This document shows positions 21,493 to 31,393 of a stretch of 64,000 bases of DNA, piece by piece (positions within the stretch are counted from its first letter, which is position 1; each line of letters begins with the position of its first letter). The position numbers and the translations under genes were made by a program. Where the stretch lies: positions 248,001-312,000 of the forward strand of contig JAEKKX010000006.1 of the NCBI GenBank assembly GCA_019510125.1. The letters are read 5' to 3'. Below the pieces are notes generated by a model. It was not told the origin of the DNA. It did no database searches and saw nothing but the letters and a program-made list of their open reading frames with translations. This stretch comes from Lysobacterales bacterium (GTDB taxonomy: Bacteria > Pseudomonadota > Gammaproteobacteria > Xanthomonadales > Xanthomonadaceae).

Positions 21493-23516
21493 GGCGCCTC
21501 CGGTGCGGAAGCGGGCGGAAGCCGCCAGAGCGTCGTCGTGCCCTCGCGCGCGAACGTTTGCGCGCCGGCGCGATCCAGGCCCGCCCGCAGCGCGGGGCTG
21601 GCGTCGGCGGCGTCGCCGAGGACCCAGCGGATCCCGTGCGCGGCGAACAGCCGCCGCCACGCCGCGCCCGAGCCGTCGCCGTCCGCGGCCTGCGCCTCGC
21701 GCTGCAACCAGGGCGCGTGCGGCGAGACCGTGCGTCCGCGTCCGCCGAGTTCGGCCACGAAGCCGCGCCCGGGGTCGGCGGCCAGCACCGCGCCTCGATC
21801 ACCGGGGGGCAGCCGGCGCAGCAGCAGGCGCTCGGGCAGCCAGTCGCGCAGCAGTGCGGCGTCGTCGAACGGACTGCGCAGCGTCCGCTTCATCACCGAA
21901 GCGTGGTGCAGCCAGCTCGCGTTCGCCTGGAAGGCGAGATCGAGCACGCACAGCGCGACGAAACTCCAGGCGAAGGCGCGCCTGCCCAGTCGCGCCTCTG
22001 CGCCGATCGGCAGCAGCACCAGCAGCAGGCACAGCCCGGGCCAGGCGTAGCGCGCGTACTGCATCGGCAGCAGCGGCAGCAGCATCGCCAGCGAGGCGGA
22101 AACGAGCAGGCCGCGCCGCGGCCCGCGCAGCAGCGCGAGCAGCCACAGGCCGCCGAGCGCGATCGCCGCGAAGCCGAGCGCGCCGTCCCAGCCCTCGTAG
22201 TAGCGATCGGTGTCGAAGGTCATGCGCCAGAGCAGGTCCGGCGCGAAGCCCGCATGCCAGCGCGCGTCGTCGAGCGCGATCGGCGGCATCGCCGGTGCGC
22301 GGAACACGTGGTTGAACAGGGGCAGCAGCGGATTGCCGGTGGCGCGCCAGGCCATCGCTTCGCTGGACAGCGCGACGAGCGCGAACAGCGCGATCGCGGC
22401 CGGCATCCGCGACCACGGCAGCGTATGCCGGTGCCGCCAGGCCGCGTACGCGAGCAACGGCAGCGCCGCGATGCCGTGGACCGGCTTCAGCGCGAACAGG
22501 CCGGCGAACAGCACCGTACCGGCCCACAGCCGGCCCGGCGCATCGGCGACGATCACCGCCGCCAGCGCGAGGGTGACCGCGGTGGCGGCGAGTTCGGTCT
22601 GCTGCCCGGCGGCCATCCACACCAGCGGCGGCAGGCTGGCGAGCAGCGCCAGCGCCGCCCAGCGTTCGCGCGGCGCGGCGTGCAGCGCCGTGAGCAGCGC
22701 GCCCGCGGCGCCGGCCGTCAGCAGCAGCCACAGCGCGTTCATCGCGCCGTGCGCCTCGCGTCCGGCCATCACTCCGACGAGGCCGTGCAGCACGTCGCCC
22801 GCCCACGGCGCGTACGCCCACATCTGCACGCGGGCGTCGGGTGCGTAGGCGGCGTGCAGGCGCAATTGCGCCGGCAGGCCGAGGTGGTAGGTGAGGTCGT
22901 CCATCTGCAGCGAAGGCAGCCAGCACGCCGTCGAGGCCAGGCCGAACAACAGCACGGTGGCCGCCGCCGCGCGCGGTGCAGCGTCCACCGCCGCGCGCCA
23001 ACCGGCGAGGGCCGGACGCAAGGCGTCGAGGATGGCGCGATGTCGCCACGCGACGACGACCACCAGCAGCGGCCACCAGACGACGGCGCGGTGGATCGGC
23101 CACGCCAGCGTCCAGCCCGCGAGCCCGGCGATTGCGATCAGCCCGACGCTGGCGGCGATCGCGGCGCGCGCCGGCATCCGCACGGGCACCAGCCACAGCC
23201 CGACGCCCAGCGCCGCGAGGCCCAGCGCCGCCGCCGCCAGCACCGGCAGCGCGCCGGCGTAGACGACCAGCGCGAGGAACCAGATCGCGGCGATCGCGCT
23301 CGCCATCTTCCCGCGCAGGCGCGCGCGCAGCGGCCAGGCGAGGAGGCAGGCGAGCGCGGCGAGCACCAGCGACAGCGCGAAGCGCTCGGCGGGCAGCGCG
23401 CGCCAGGTGTCGTGGACGAACAGGCCCGCGGCGGTGGCCGCGAAACCGAGCGCCAGCGCCGTGCGCATCGCCCGCGAAGGCAGTGGCGGATCGATGGCGA
23501 GGGGCGATGCGGACAT
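21489..23516 (-). CDS. Polytopic membrane protein, putative GT-C-type glycosyltransferase
   Basis: The 675-residue protein has a dozen or more hydrophobic helices over residues 1-500 and a soluble C-terminal domain. An acidic LQMDDLTYHLGLPAQL segment lies in an early periplasmic-loop position, as in GT-C enzymes that use polyprenyl-phosphate sugars. No strict family motif was recognised, so catalytic function is inference. Coupling to the GtrA-like gene supports a role in transfer of a lipid-linked sugar to an envelope target. The ATG at 23514-23516 is chosen as the first start before the hydrophobic segment; the 90-base gap upstream is shared with divergent glmU. Confidence 0.6.
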   Translation of the reverse strand: MSASPLAIDPPLPSRAMRTALALGFAATAAGLFVHDTWRALPAERFALSLVLAALACLLAWPLRARLRGKMASAIAAIWFLALVVYAGALPVLAAAALGLAALGVGLWLVPVRMPARAAIAASVGLIAIAGLAGWTLAWPIHRAVVWWPLLVVVVAWRHRAILDALRPALAGWRAAVDAAPRAAAATVLLFGLASTACWLPSLQMDDLTYHLGLPAQLRLHAAYAPDARVQMWAYAPWAGDVLHGLVGVMAGREAHGAMNALWLLLTAGAAGALLTALHAAPRERWAALALLASLPPLVWMAAGQQTELAATAVTLALAAVIVADAPGRLWAGTVLFAGLFALKPVHGIAALPLLAYAAWRHRHTLPWSRMPAAIALFALVALSSEAMAWRATGNPLLPLFNHVFRAPAMPPIALDDARWHAGFAPDLLWRMTFDTDRYYEGWDGALGFAAIALGGLWLLALLRGPRRGLLVSASLAMLLPLLPMQYARYAWPGLCLLLVLLPIGAEARLGRRAFAWSFVALCVLDLAFQANASWLHHASVMKRTLRSPFDDAALLRDWLPERLLLRRLPPGDRGAVLAADPGRGFVAELGGRGRTVSPHAPWLQREAQAADGDGSGAAWRRLFAAHGIRWVLGDAADASPALRAGLDRAGAQTFAREGTTTLWRLPPASAPEAP

Positions 23517-23606
23517 GCGCGGGACGGGCGGGCGGGGGAATGCGGGCGCCGGCATCGTAGCAGCCGCTGCCGCTAGAATGCCGGCATTCCCGGCCCCGGA
23601 GTCCGC

Positions 23607-24980
23607 ATGACCGCTCCCCTCCACGTCGTCGTCCTCGCCGCGGGCGAGGGCAAGCGGATGAAGTCCGCGCTGCCCAAGGTGCTGCAGAAGATCGCCGGCG
23701 TGCCGATGCTCGCGCACGTGATCGCCAGCGCCCGCGCGCTCGATCCGGCCGGCATCCACATCGTCTACGGCCACGGCGGCGACGCGGTGCGCGCGGCCTT
23801 CTCCGGCCAGCTCGACCTGCAGTGGGCCGAACAGGCCGAGCAGCTCGGCACCGGCCATGCGGTGCAGCAGGCGATGCCCGGCGTCCCCGACGATGCGCGC
23901 GTGCTCGTGCTGTACGGCGACGTGCCGCTGATCCGCGCGGAGACCCTGCGCCGGCTGCTCGATGCGCCGGGGCGGTTGGCGGTGCTGGTCGCCGAGGTCG
24001 CCGACCCGACCGGCTACGGCCGCATCGTCCGCGACGCGCAGGGCCGGGTCGCCGCGATCGTCGAGCACAAGGACGCCGACGAGGCGACCCGCCGGATCCG
24101 TTCGATCAACACCGGCATCATCGCCGCCGACGCCAACGCGCTGGTGCCGTGGCTGGACCGGTTGTCGAACGGCAACGCGCAGGGCGAGTACTACCTCACC
24201 GACGTGTTCGCGATGGCCGCCGACGAGTTCCTGCCGGCCGAAATCGTGACGGTCGCCGATCCGATGGAAACCGAGGGCGCGAACGACCCGTGGCAGCTCG
24301 CCCAGCTCGAGCGCGCCTGCCAGCGCCGACGGGTGCGCGCGCTGTGCGATGCCGGGGCGCGCTTCGCCGACACCGATCGCGTCGACGTGCGCGGCGAGGT
24401 CGTGGTCGGCCGCGATGTCGAGATCGACGTCGACGTGGTGTTCGAAGGCCGGGTGGTGCTCGGCGACGGCGTGCGCATCGGCCCGTTCTGCCGGCTGAAG
24501 GACATCGCCCTCGCCGCCGGTACCGAAGTGCGCGCGCACTGCGACCTCGAGGGCGCGCAGACCGAAGGCGCGGTGCAGATCGGCCCGTTCGCGCGGCTTC
24601 GGCCGGGGACGGTGCTCGCCGACGGCGTCCACATCGGCAACTTCGTCGAGGTGAAGAACGCGACCCTCGGCATCGGCAGCAAGGCCAATCACCTGACCTA
24701 CCTCGGCGACGCGGTGATCGGCGCCGGCGTGAACGTCGGCGCCGGCACCATCACCTGCAACTACGACGGCGCCAACAAGTGGACCACGACGATCGCCGAT
24801 GGCGCTTTCATCGGCTCCAACGCCGCGCTGGTCGCGCCGGTGACCATCGGCGCGGGCGCGACCATCGCCGCCGGCTCCGTGATCAACAAGGAGGCGCCGG
24901 CGGGCAAGCTCACCGTCGCGCGGGCGCGGCAGGTCACGCTCGACGGCTGGAAGCGGCCGGTGAAGAAGCCGAAGGATTGA
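23607..24980 (+). CDS. glmU: Bifunctional GlmU: GlcNAc-1-P uridyltransferase / GlcN-1-P acetyltransferase
   Basis: The 457-residue enzyme has the nucleotidyltransferase motif [17 protein letters not shown] at its start and a C-terminal left-handed beta-helix of hexapeptide repeats. The acetyltransferase site is visible in [19 protein letters not shown] and CNYDGANKW. It makes UDP-GlcNAc for peptidoglycan and lipopolysaccharide. Length equals E. coli GlmU (456). CGGAG lies six bases before the ATG. Its pathway partner glmS lies 8 kb downstream, beyond an inserted exporter/two-component module. Confidence 0.96.
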   Translation: MTAPLHVVVLAAGEGKRMKSALPKVLQKIAGVPMLAHVIASARALDPAGIHIVYGHGGDAVRAAFSGQLDLQWAEQAEQLGTGHAVQQAMPGVPDDARVLVLYGDVPLIRAETLRRLLDAPGRLAVLVAEVADPTGYGRIVRDAQGRVAAIVEHKDADEATRRIRSINTGIIAADANALVPWLDRLSNGNAQGEYYLTDVFAMAADEFLPAEIVTVADPMETEGANDPWQLAQLERACQRRRVRALCDAGARFADTDRVDVRGEVVVGRDVEIDVDVVFEGRVVLGDGVRIGPFCRLKDIALAAGTEVRAHCDLEGAQTEGAVQIGPFARLRPGTVLADGVHIGNFVEVKNATLGIGSKANHLTYLGDAVIGAGVNVGAGTITCNYDGANKWTTTIADGAFIGSNAALVAPVTIGAGATIAAGSVINKEAPAGKLTVARARQVTLDGWKRPVKKPKD

Positions 24981-24997
24981 CGGTGGCCCGCATGCAT

Positions 24998-25089
24998 CCG
25001 GTAGAGCGGCCTTCAGGCCGCTGCCCCGTTCAATCACCGACCGACCTCTGACCTGTCGCCCATCAGCGGCCTGAAGGCCGCTCTACCGG
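24998..25089. repeat. Inverted pair of GTAG repeats between glmU and the kinase gene
   Basis: Units at 24998-25023 and 25064-25089 are inverted copies of the GTAG palindrome, with a 40-base spacer unlike those of the other copies. They sit between the converging glmU and histidine-kinase genes, three bases from the kinase stop. The arms match those at 12447 and 21020 almost base for base. Confidence 0.8.
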
Positions 25090-25092
25090 GGC

Positions 25093-26406
25093 TCAGCGCG
25101 TCGGCAGGCTCAGGCTGACCCACAGCCCGCCGCCATCGCGGTTCTGCAGGGCGATGCGGCCGCCGTGGGCCTCGATGATGTCGCGGCACAGCGCCAGGCC
25201 GAGGCCGGTGCCGTGGCGCTTGGTCGAATAGAACGGCAGCAGCGCCTGCGCCAGCACCGCCTCGCTCATGCCGCTGCCGCGGTCGAGGATGTCGATGCGC
25301 CAGGCGTCGGGCTGCCGGCGCAGCCGCAGTTGCACGTCCTCCGGCGCCGAGCCGGACTCGTGCGCGTTCTTCACCAGGTTCAGCAGGGTCTGCTCGAATT
25401 GCGCGGCGTCGGCCTGGAACACGCCGTCGCCGTGCTGGCCGTCCCACGCGAATTCGACCTGGCTGCGCAACTGCGCGAGGAAGCGCGACCATTCCAGCGG
25501 CTGCAGGCGCGGCGCTGGCAGCTTCGCGAAGCGCGCGTAGTCGCGGATGAAGCCTTCCAGATGCCGCGCGCGCTCCTCGATCGTCGCCAGCGCGTTCGGG
25601 ATGCGTTCGAGCTGGCCGCGCCGCATCAGCTCGGCGCTGGAATGCGCGAGCGAGGCGATCGGCGCCAGCGAATTGTTGAGTTCGTGGCTGATCACCCGGA
25701 TCACCTTCTTCCAGGTCTGCACTTCCTGCCGCCGCAGTTCGGCGGTGAGCTGGCGCAGCAGCACCAGTTCGTGGCGGCGGCCGTTGAGGCGGAAGCCGCG
25801 GCGCGAGAGATGGAAGATCTCCTCGTTGTCCTCGTCGCCGACCGCGAAGATGCCGTCGCCGTCGCGCTCGAACGCGTCGCGCAGCGCCTGCGGGGCGCGG
25901 GTGAGCACCGCGTCGAAGGCCTGGCCTTCCAGCCGCCGTCCCTGGCCGAGCAGCTTGCGCGCGGCGAGGTTGCCCAGCACCACGCGCCGGGCGGGGTCGA
26001 GCAGCACCATCGCCACCGGCGTGTTCTGCACCATCGTGTCGAGCAGCAGTTCGCGCTGGACCAGCGACAGCCGCTGCTCGCGCAGCGCCGTGCCGAGCGC
26101 GTTGTGCGCATCGACCAGCTCGGCGAGATCGCGGTCGCGGTCCCAGGCGATGCCAAAGCTGAAGTCGCCGTCGCGATAGCTCGCGACCGTGCCGGCGAGC
26201 GCGCGGAACAGGCCGCGCATCGGCTTGAGCGTGCGCCGCAGCGCGGCGATCGCCAGCAGCGCGGACAGGGTCGAGGCCAGCGCCGCCGCCGCCCACGGCG
26301 TCAGCCAGCGCGCGAGCAGCGTGGTCGCGACCGCGGCGCAGACGACGCCGAGCACCGCCGGAACCCCGATCCGGATCGACAGCGGCCAGCGGCGGAGACG
26401 CGACAT
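25093..26406 (-). CDS. NtrY-like sensor histidine kinase
   Basis: The 437-residue kinase has two N-terminal transmembrane segments (about 10-58), a HAMP-like linker, a PAS-like region (about 120-225), the phosphoacceptor His241 in RVISHELNNSLAPI, and the ATPase N-box NLVKNAHESG with G boxes (RGSGMS, GTGLGLALC). The HELNNSLAPI form of the H-box is typical of NtrY-type kinases paired with NtrC-type regulators. It is the last gene of the minus-strand exporter module; its ATG lies 10 bases after the regulator's stop. The two are a cognate pair by position. The signal sensed is unknown. Confidence 0.87.
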   Translation of the reverse strand: MSRLRRWPLSIRIGVPAVLGVVCAAVATTLLARWLTPWAAAALASTLSALLAIAALRRTLKPMRGLFRALAGTVASYRDGDFSFGIAWDRDRDLAELVDAHNALGTALREQRLSLVQRELLLDTMVQNTPVAMVLLDPARRVVLGNLAARKLLGQGRRLEGQAFDAVLTRAPQALRDAFERDGDGIFAVGDEDNEEIFHLSRRGFRLNGRRHELVLLRQLTAELRRQEVQTWKKVIRVISHELNNSLAPIASLAHSSAELMRRGQLERIPNALATIEERARHLEGFIRDYARFAKLPAPRLQPLEWSRFLAQLRSQVEFAWDGQHGDGVFQADAAQFEQTLLNLVKNAHESGSAPEDVQLRLRRQPDAWRIDILDRGSGMSEAVLAQALLPFYSTKRHGTGLGLALCRDIIEAHGGRIALQNRDGGGLWVSLSLPTR

Positions 26407-26416
26407 CGGCACGCGT

Positions 26417-27757
<1,341 letters not shown>

Positions 27758-27790
27758 GCGCGAAGCCTAGCAGGTCGTCGGAAGCGGGCG

Positions 27791-29032
27791 TCAGACGCTG
27801 CGCGTCGCCACCGCCGGCGGCACCGCCGCCGCGCGACGTGCGGGACCGAACACCGCGACCTGTCCCAGCAACCACAGCGCGATCGCGCCGGCCGGCAGGT
27901 AGGTCCACGGCAGCCGCTCCAGTTCGTAGTGCGACATCAGCAACTGGTTCAGGCCGTAGGCGCCGAGCATGCCGAGGGTGATGCCCAGCGTCGCCAGCAG
28001 GAAGTTCTCGGTCTGGAAGTAGCGCAGGATCTGGCCGCGGGTCGCGCCCAGCGCCCGGCGCACGCCGATCTGCTTGGTGCGCTGCTGCACCCAGAAGCTG
28101 GCGAGCCCGACGATGCCCAGCGCGGTGATGAACAGCAGCCCGATGCAGACCGCCGCCAGCAGCCAGGCCATCGTGCGCGGGGCCTGGTAGAACTCGCCGC
28201 GCAGCTCCTCCATGGTCTTGGTGTTGTCGTCGAGGATGATCCGGTTGGGGCCGTTGGCGCGCAGCGCCGCGACCGCGGCCTTGAGCACCTCGTCGCGGCG
28301 GCCCGGCTCGGTGCGCAGCACGTAGTTGCCGCCCACGTCGTAGTGCGGTCGGACCGGCAGCACCATCGAGTATTCGCGTGCGTCCGGCCCACCCTGCATG
28401 CTGGGGCGGACCAGATGGTCGAGCACGCCGATGATCCGGGTCGGCTCCGAGCCCCAGACGTAGATCGCCTTTCCGAGCGCCTTCTCCGCCGGCGTGTCCG
28501 GGAACAGCTTCTCGGCCATCTTCCGGGTGATGATCACGGCGGGGTAGCGGACCGGGCCTTCGGCCTTCTCCACCGTGTCCCACTCCAGGTATTCGTCGGG
28601 CGTGAAATTGCGGCCCGCGATCAACTGCAGCCCGAACGTGTCGATGAACTGGTCCTCGGCCATGTAGTTGCTGGCGTTCAGCGTCGGCCGTTCCTGGTCC
28701 GGCTTGAGGCTCACGCCGCTGTTCCAGGAGGAATTCACGAACGGCACCTGGTTGGTCACGGTGGCGGCCTTGACCCCGGGCAGGCCGCGCAGCGAGGCGA
28801 GGTCGGTGCGGGTGAGCGCGGCGGCGTTGTCGTTCGACCCGATGCTGGTGATCTGCACGCGCACCAGTTCGTTTTCGGCGAGGCCGCTGGTTTCGCGGAC
28901 CTGGCGGATGCGGTCGCCGATCATGAACAGGGCGTTGCAGATGATCGCGCAGGTCATGGCGATCTCCAGCACGATCAGGGACGCCGCGGTCTTGTGGCGC
29001 ATCAGGGTGGAGAGGATGGGGCGGAGTTCCAT
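27791..29032 (-). CDS. ABC transporter permease, MacB/FtsX type (second copy)
   Basis: The 413-residue permease has one N-terminal transmembrane helix (AASLIVLEIAMTCAIICNALF), a large periplasmic domain (about 50-280), and three C-terminal helices with the FtsX motif VQQRTKQIGVRRALGATRGQI. This is the fold of MacB-like exporters, which push substrates from the periplasm rather than across the inner membrane. A separate ATPase gene and an adaptor are in the same operon. It is paralogous to the next permease and likely forms a heterodimer with it. Confidence 0.87.
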   Translation of the reverse strand: MELRPILSTLMRHKTAASLIVLEIAMTCAIICNALFMIGDRIRQVRETSGLAENELVRVQITSIGSNDNAAALTRTDLASLRGLPGVKAATVTNQVPFVNSSWNSGVSLKPDQERPTLNASNYMAEDQFIDTFGLQLIAGRNFTPDEYLEWDTVEKAEGPVRYPAVIITRKMAEKLFPDTPAEKALGKAIYVWGSEPTRIIGVLDHLVRPSMQGGPDAREYSMVLPVRPHYDVGGNYVLRTEPGRRDEVLKAAVAALRANGPNRIILDDNTKTMEELRGEFYQAPRTMAWLLAAVCIGLLFITALGIVGLASFWVQQRTKQIGVRRALGATRGQILRYFQTENFLLATLGITLGMLGAYGLNQLLMSHYELERLPWTYLPAGAIALWLLGQVAVFGPARRAAAVPPAVATRSV

Positions 29033-29092
29033 GGCGTTTTCCTGGTCCCGGGGGCGGGACGGACGAAGTGGGTCCGGACGAAGCGCCGGGGA

Positions 29093-30394
29093 TTACTGCG
29101 ACTTCAACTGCATCGCCGGCGTGATCTGCATCGCGCGCCAGGCGGGAAGCAGGCCGGCGAGCAGGCTGGCGACGATCGCGAGCACGAACGTGGACAGCAG
29201 CATGCCGATGTCGAGGTGGGCGAGCTTGGCGTAGCTGGCTGGCTGCAGGCGCACCGCCCACAGGCCGAGCAGCGACAGCCCCAGCCCGAGGATGCCGCCG
29301 GCGAGGCCGACCGTCCCCGCTTCCACCAGGCACTGGGTGAAGATCGCCCTGCGCGAGGCGCCCAGCGCGCGGCGCACGCCGATCTCGCCGCCGCGGCGCA
29401 GGAACTTGGCCAGCAGCAGGCCGACGGTGTTGACCAGGCAGACCAGCAGGAAGCCGAAGCCCAGCCACATCTGCACGACCACGTCGTTGGGCACGACCTT
29501 GTTGTAGTCCAGCCACGCCATGACGTCGCGCAGGCGAACGTTGGCGGGCCGCTCGAATCGGCCCGCGCTGCGCTGTTGGTTGGAATAGTTGACCAGGTAG
29601 TCCTTGTATTCCGCCGCCGCCTGCGCGCTGTCCAGTTGCACCCAGTACTGGATCCACACGCACGGGGCGTTGAGGTCGGTGGCGTCGGCGCTGGTGTCGC
29701 CCCAGCAGTTCATGCTGCCGCTGCGGCTCATCTCCAGGTCGCGCGAGGTCGAGAACGGCAGGAACACGTCCTCCAGCGTGCCGAAGCGGTCGGTGTTCAT
29801 GTCGTAGAAGCGCGGCGTCGGCCGCCACTCGTCGATCACGCCGGCCACGGTGAAGTCGGTCTTGTCCAGCCGGATCTGCTTGCCGACGCTGTCGCCGCCG
29901 GCGAACAGCTTGTCGTTCAGCGCCTTGGAAATCACCGCCACGCGGGCGCGGGCGTCGTCGTCCTTGGCGGTCCAGCCGTGGCCGTAGAGGAACGGCACCT
30001 CGAACATCGGGAAGAAGTCCGCCGAGGTGTAGCGCGAATCGGAGTAGAACGGCGTGAGGCCGGACTGCTGCGGCGTGATGGAGACGCCGCCGCCGGTCAT
30101 CATCGCCTGGCGCTTGCCGCGCTTCTCGCGCAGCAGGGTTTCGGCGTCGAAGCGGGTCACCTGGTCCGACGGCTCCTCCCCGGGGCGGTAGCCGGCCTTG
30201 CCCTCCGGGTCGAGCTGCACGTAGAACAGCGTCGAGCTCTTGCCGGGCAGCGGGTCGCCGGACAGCACGTGGAACACCGTCAGCGTGGTCATGCAGGCGC
30301 CGATGCCCATCGCGATCGCCAGCACCATCAGCGTCGTCAGCGCCTTGTTGCGCTTGAAGCTGCGCAGGGCGAGGTTGAAGTAGTAACCGAACAT
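29093..30394 (-). CDS. ABC transporter permease, MacB/FtsX type (first copy)
   Basis: This 433-residue permease has the same layout as its downstream neighbour: N-terminal helix (ALTTLMVLAIAMGIGACMTTL), periplasmic domain, and three C-terminal helices with FLRRGGEIGVRRALGASRRAI. It lies 10 bases downstream of the ATPase gene, implying coupled translation. The two permeases differ clearly in their periplasmic domains, so a heterodimeric transporter is more likely than redundancy. Substrate unknown. Confidence 0.87.
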   Translation of the reverse strand: MFGYYFNLALRSFKRNKALTTLMVLAIAMGIGACMTTLTVFHVLSGDPLPGKSSTLFYVQLDPEGKAGYRPGEEPSDQVTRFDAETLLREKRGKRQAMMTGGGVSITPQQSGLTPFYSDSRYTSADFFPMFEVPFLYGHGWTAKDDDARARVAVISKALNDKLFAGGDSVGKQIRLDKTDFTVAGVIDEWRPTPRFYDMNTDRFGTLEDVFLPFSTSRDLEMSRSGSMNCWGDTSADATDLNAPCVWIQYWVQLDSAQAAAEYKDYLVNYSNQQRSAGRFERPANVRLRDVMAWLDYNKVVPNDVVVQMWLGFGFLLVCLVNTVGLLLAKFLRRGGEIGVRRALGASRRAIFTQCLVEAGTVGLAGGILGLGLSLLGLWAVRLQPASYAKLAHLDIGMLLSTFVLAIVASLLAGLLPAWRAMQITPAMQLKSQ

Positions 30395-30404
30395 GGCGGT
30401 GTCC

Positions 30405-31133
30405 TCAGGCCGACGCCGGGGCGCCGGCCTCGGCCGAGCGGGCGACGCGGACCAGGCTCGGCTCCACCGACAGGTCGGTGGCCATGCCGTCGACGATGTG
30501 CACGTTGCGCTGCGCGCGCGCCGCGAGCTCGGGATCGTGGGTGACCATGATGATGGTGGTGCCGCGGCTGTTGATGTCCTCCAGCAGTTCCATCACGCCG
30601 CGCGCCATCTGCGAGTCGAGGTTGCCGGTCGGTTCGTCCGCGAGCAGCAGGCGCGGGCTGCCGGCCAGGGCGCGTGCGATGGCCGCGCGCTGCTGCTGGC
30701 CGCCGGACAGCTCGGCCGGGAAGTGCTTCATGCGCGAGCCCAGCCCGACCTTGGCCAGCGCGTCCTCGATGCGGGATTTGCGCTCGGGCGCGGACATGCC
30801 GCGGTAGCGCAGCGGCACGTCGACGTTGTCGAACAGGTTGAGGTCGGGGATCAGGTTGAAGCCCTGGAAGATGAAGCCGATCTTCTGGTTGCGCAGCCTG
30901 CTGCGCGCGTCGTCGGACAGGCCCTTGACGTTCTGGCCGTCGAGCACGAACTCGCCGCCGGTGAAGGTTTCCAGCAGGCCCGCGATGTTGAGGAAGGTGG
31001 TCTTGCCCGAACCGGACGGCCCGGTGACGGCGACGAACTCGCCTTCCTTCACGTGCAGGTCCAGCGACCGCAGCGCGTGGGTTTCGACCAGTTCGGTGTG
31101 ATAGACCTTGGTGACGCCTTGCATGTGCAACAT
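30405..31133 (-). CDS. ABC transporter ATP-binding protein (MacB/LolD type)
   Basis: The 242-residue ATPase has Walker A GPSGSGKT, a Q-loop in GFIFQGFNLIPDLNLFDNV, the signature LSGGQQQRAAIARAL, Walker B LLLADEPTGNLDS and the switch His in MVTHD. The sequence is of the LolD/MacB class that works with FtsX-type permeases. Its C-terminal extension of about 20 residues after the H-loop is not unusual. The ATG at 31131-31133 was chosen because it begins MLHMQGVTKVYHTE at the normal family start; longer in-frame extensions run through the preceding small ORF. Confidence 0.93.
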   Translation of the reverse strand: MLHMQGVTKVYHTELVETHALRSLDLHVKEGEFVAVTGPSGSGKTTFLNIAGLLETFTGGEFVLDGQNVKGLSDDARSRLRNQKIGFIFQGFNLIPDLNLFDNVDVPLRYRGMSAPERKSRIEDALAKVGLGSRMKHFPAELSGGQQQRAAIARALAGSPRLLLADEPTGNLDSQMARGVMELLEDINSRGTTIIMVTHDPELAARAQRNVHIVDGMATDLSVEPSLVRVARSAEAGAPASA

Positions 31134-31186
31134 GGGGAACTCCGGGAAGGGAAGGGGGCGCGGGAGGCGGCGCGGTCGCGCCGCGC

Positions 31187-31393
31187 TCAGCCGATGCGGA
31201 AGCGCGAGGGCAGCGTCGGCGCCGGCGCGAAGCCGCCGTCGCGGTGCGGGCGATGCGCCTCGGCGTCGTTCGCCGAGGGCGCGAAGGCGACGGTGTGCAG
31301 CGGCGGCGGCCGGCGCTGCACCGCCGCGGCAAGCGCGTCGGCGTTCCAGTGCAGGGCGAGGGGGAAGGCGTCGTGGGCGGTGGACATGGTCAT
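31187..31393 (-). CDS. Small hypothetical protein in the exporter operon
   Basis: I do not recognise this 68-residue product. Its ATG overlaps the stop of the adaptor gene (ATGA), and nearly all its codons end in G or C, as in the flanking genes, which supports real translation. It has no transmembrane helix or obvious signal peptide and no cysteine. It is rich in His (six), Pro and Ala, with central RRPPPLHTVAFAPSA and C-terminal PAPTLPSRFRIG. An alternative start (MSTAHD) lies two codons later. It could be an exporter accessory peptide or a substrate; nothing in the sequence decides this. Confidence 0.6.
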   Translation of the reverse strand: MTMSTAHDAFPLALHWNADALAAAVQRRPPPLHTVAFAPSANDAEAHRPHRDGGFAPAPTLPSRFRIG

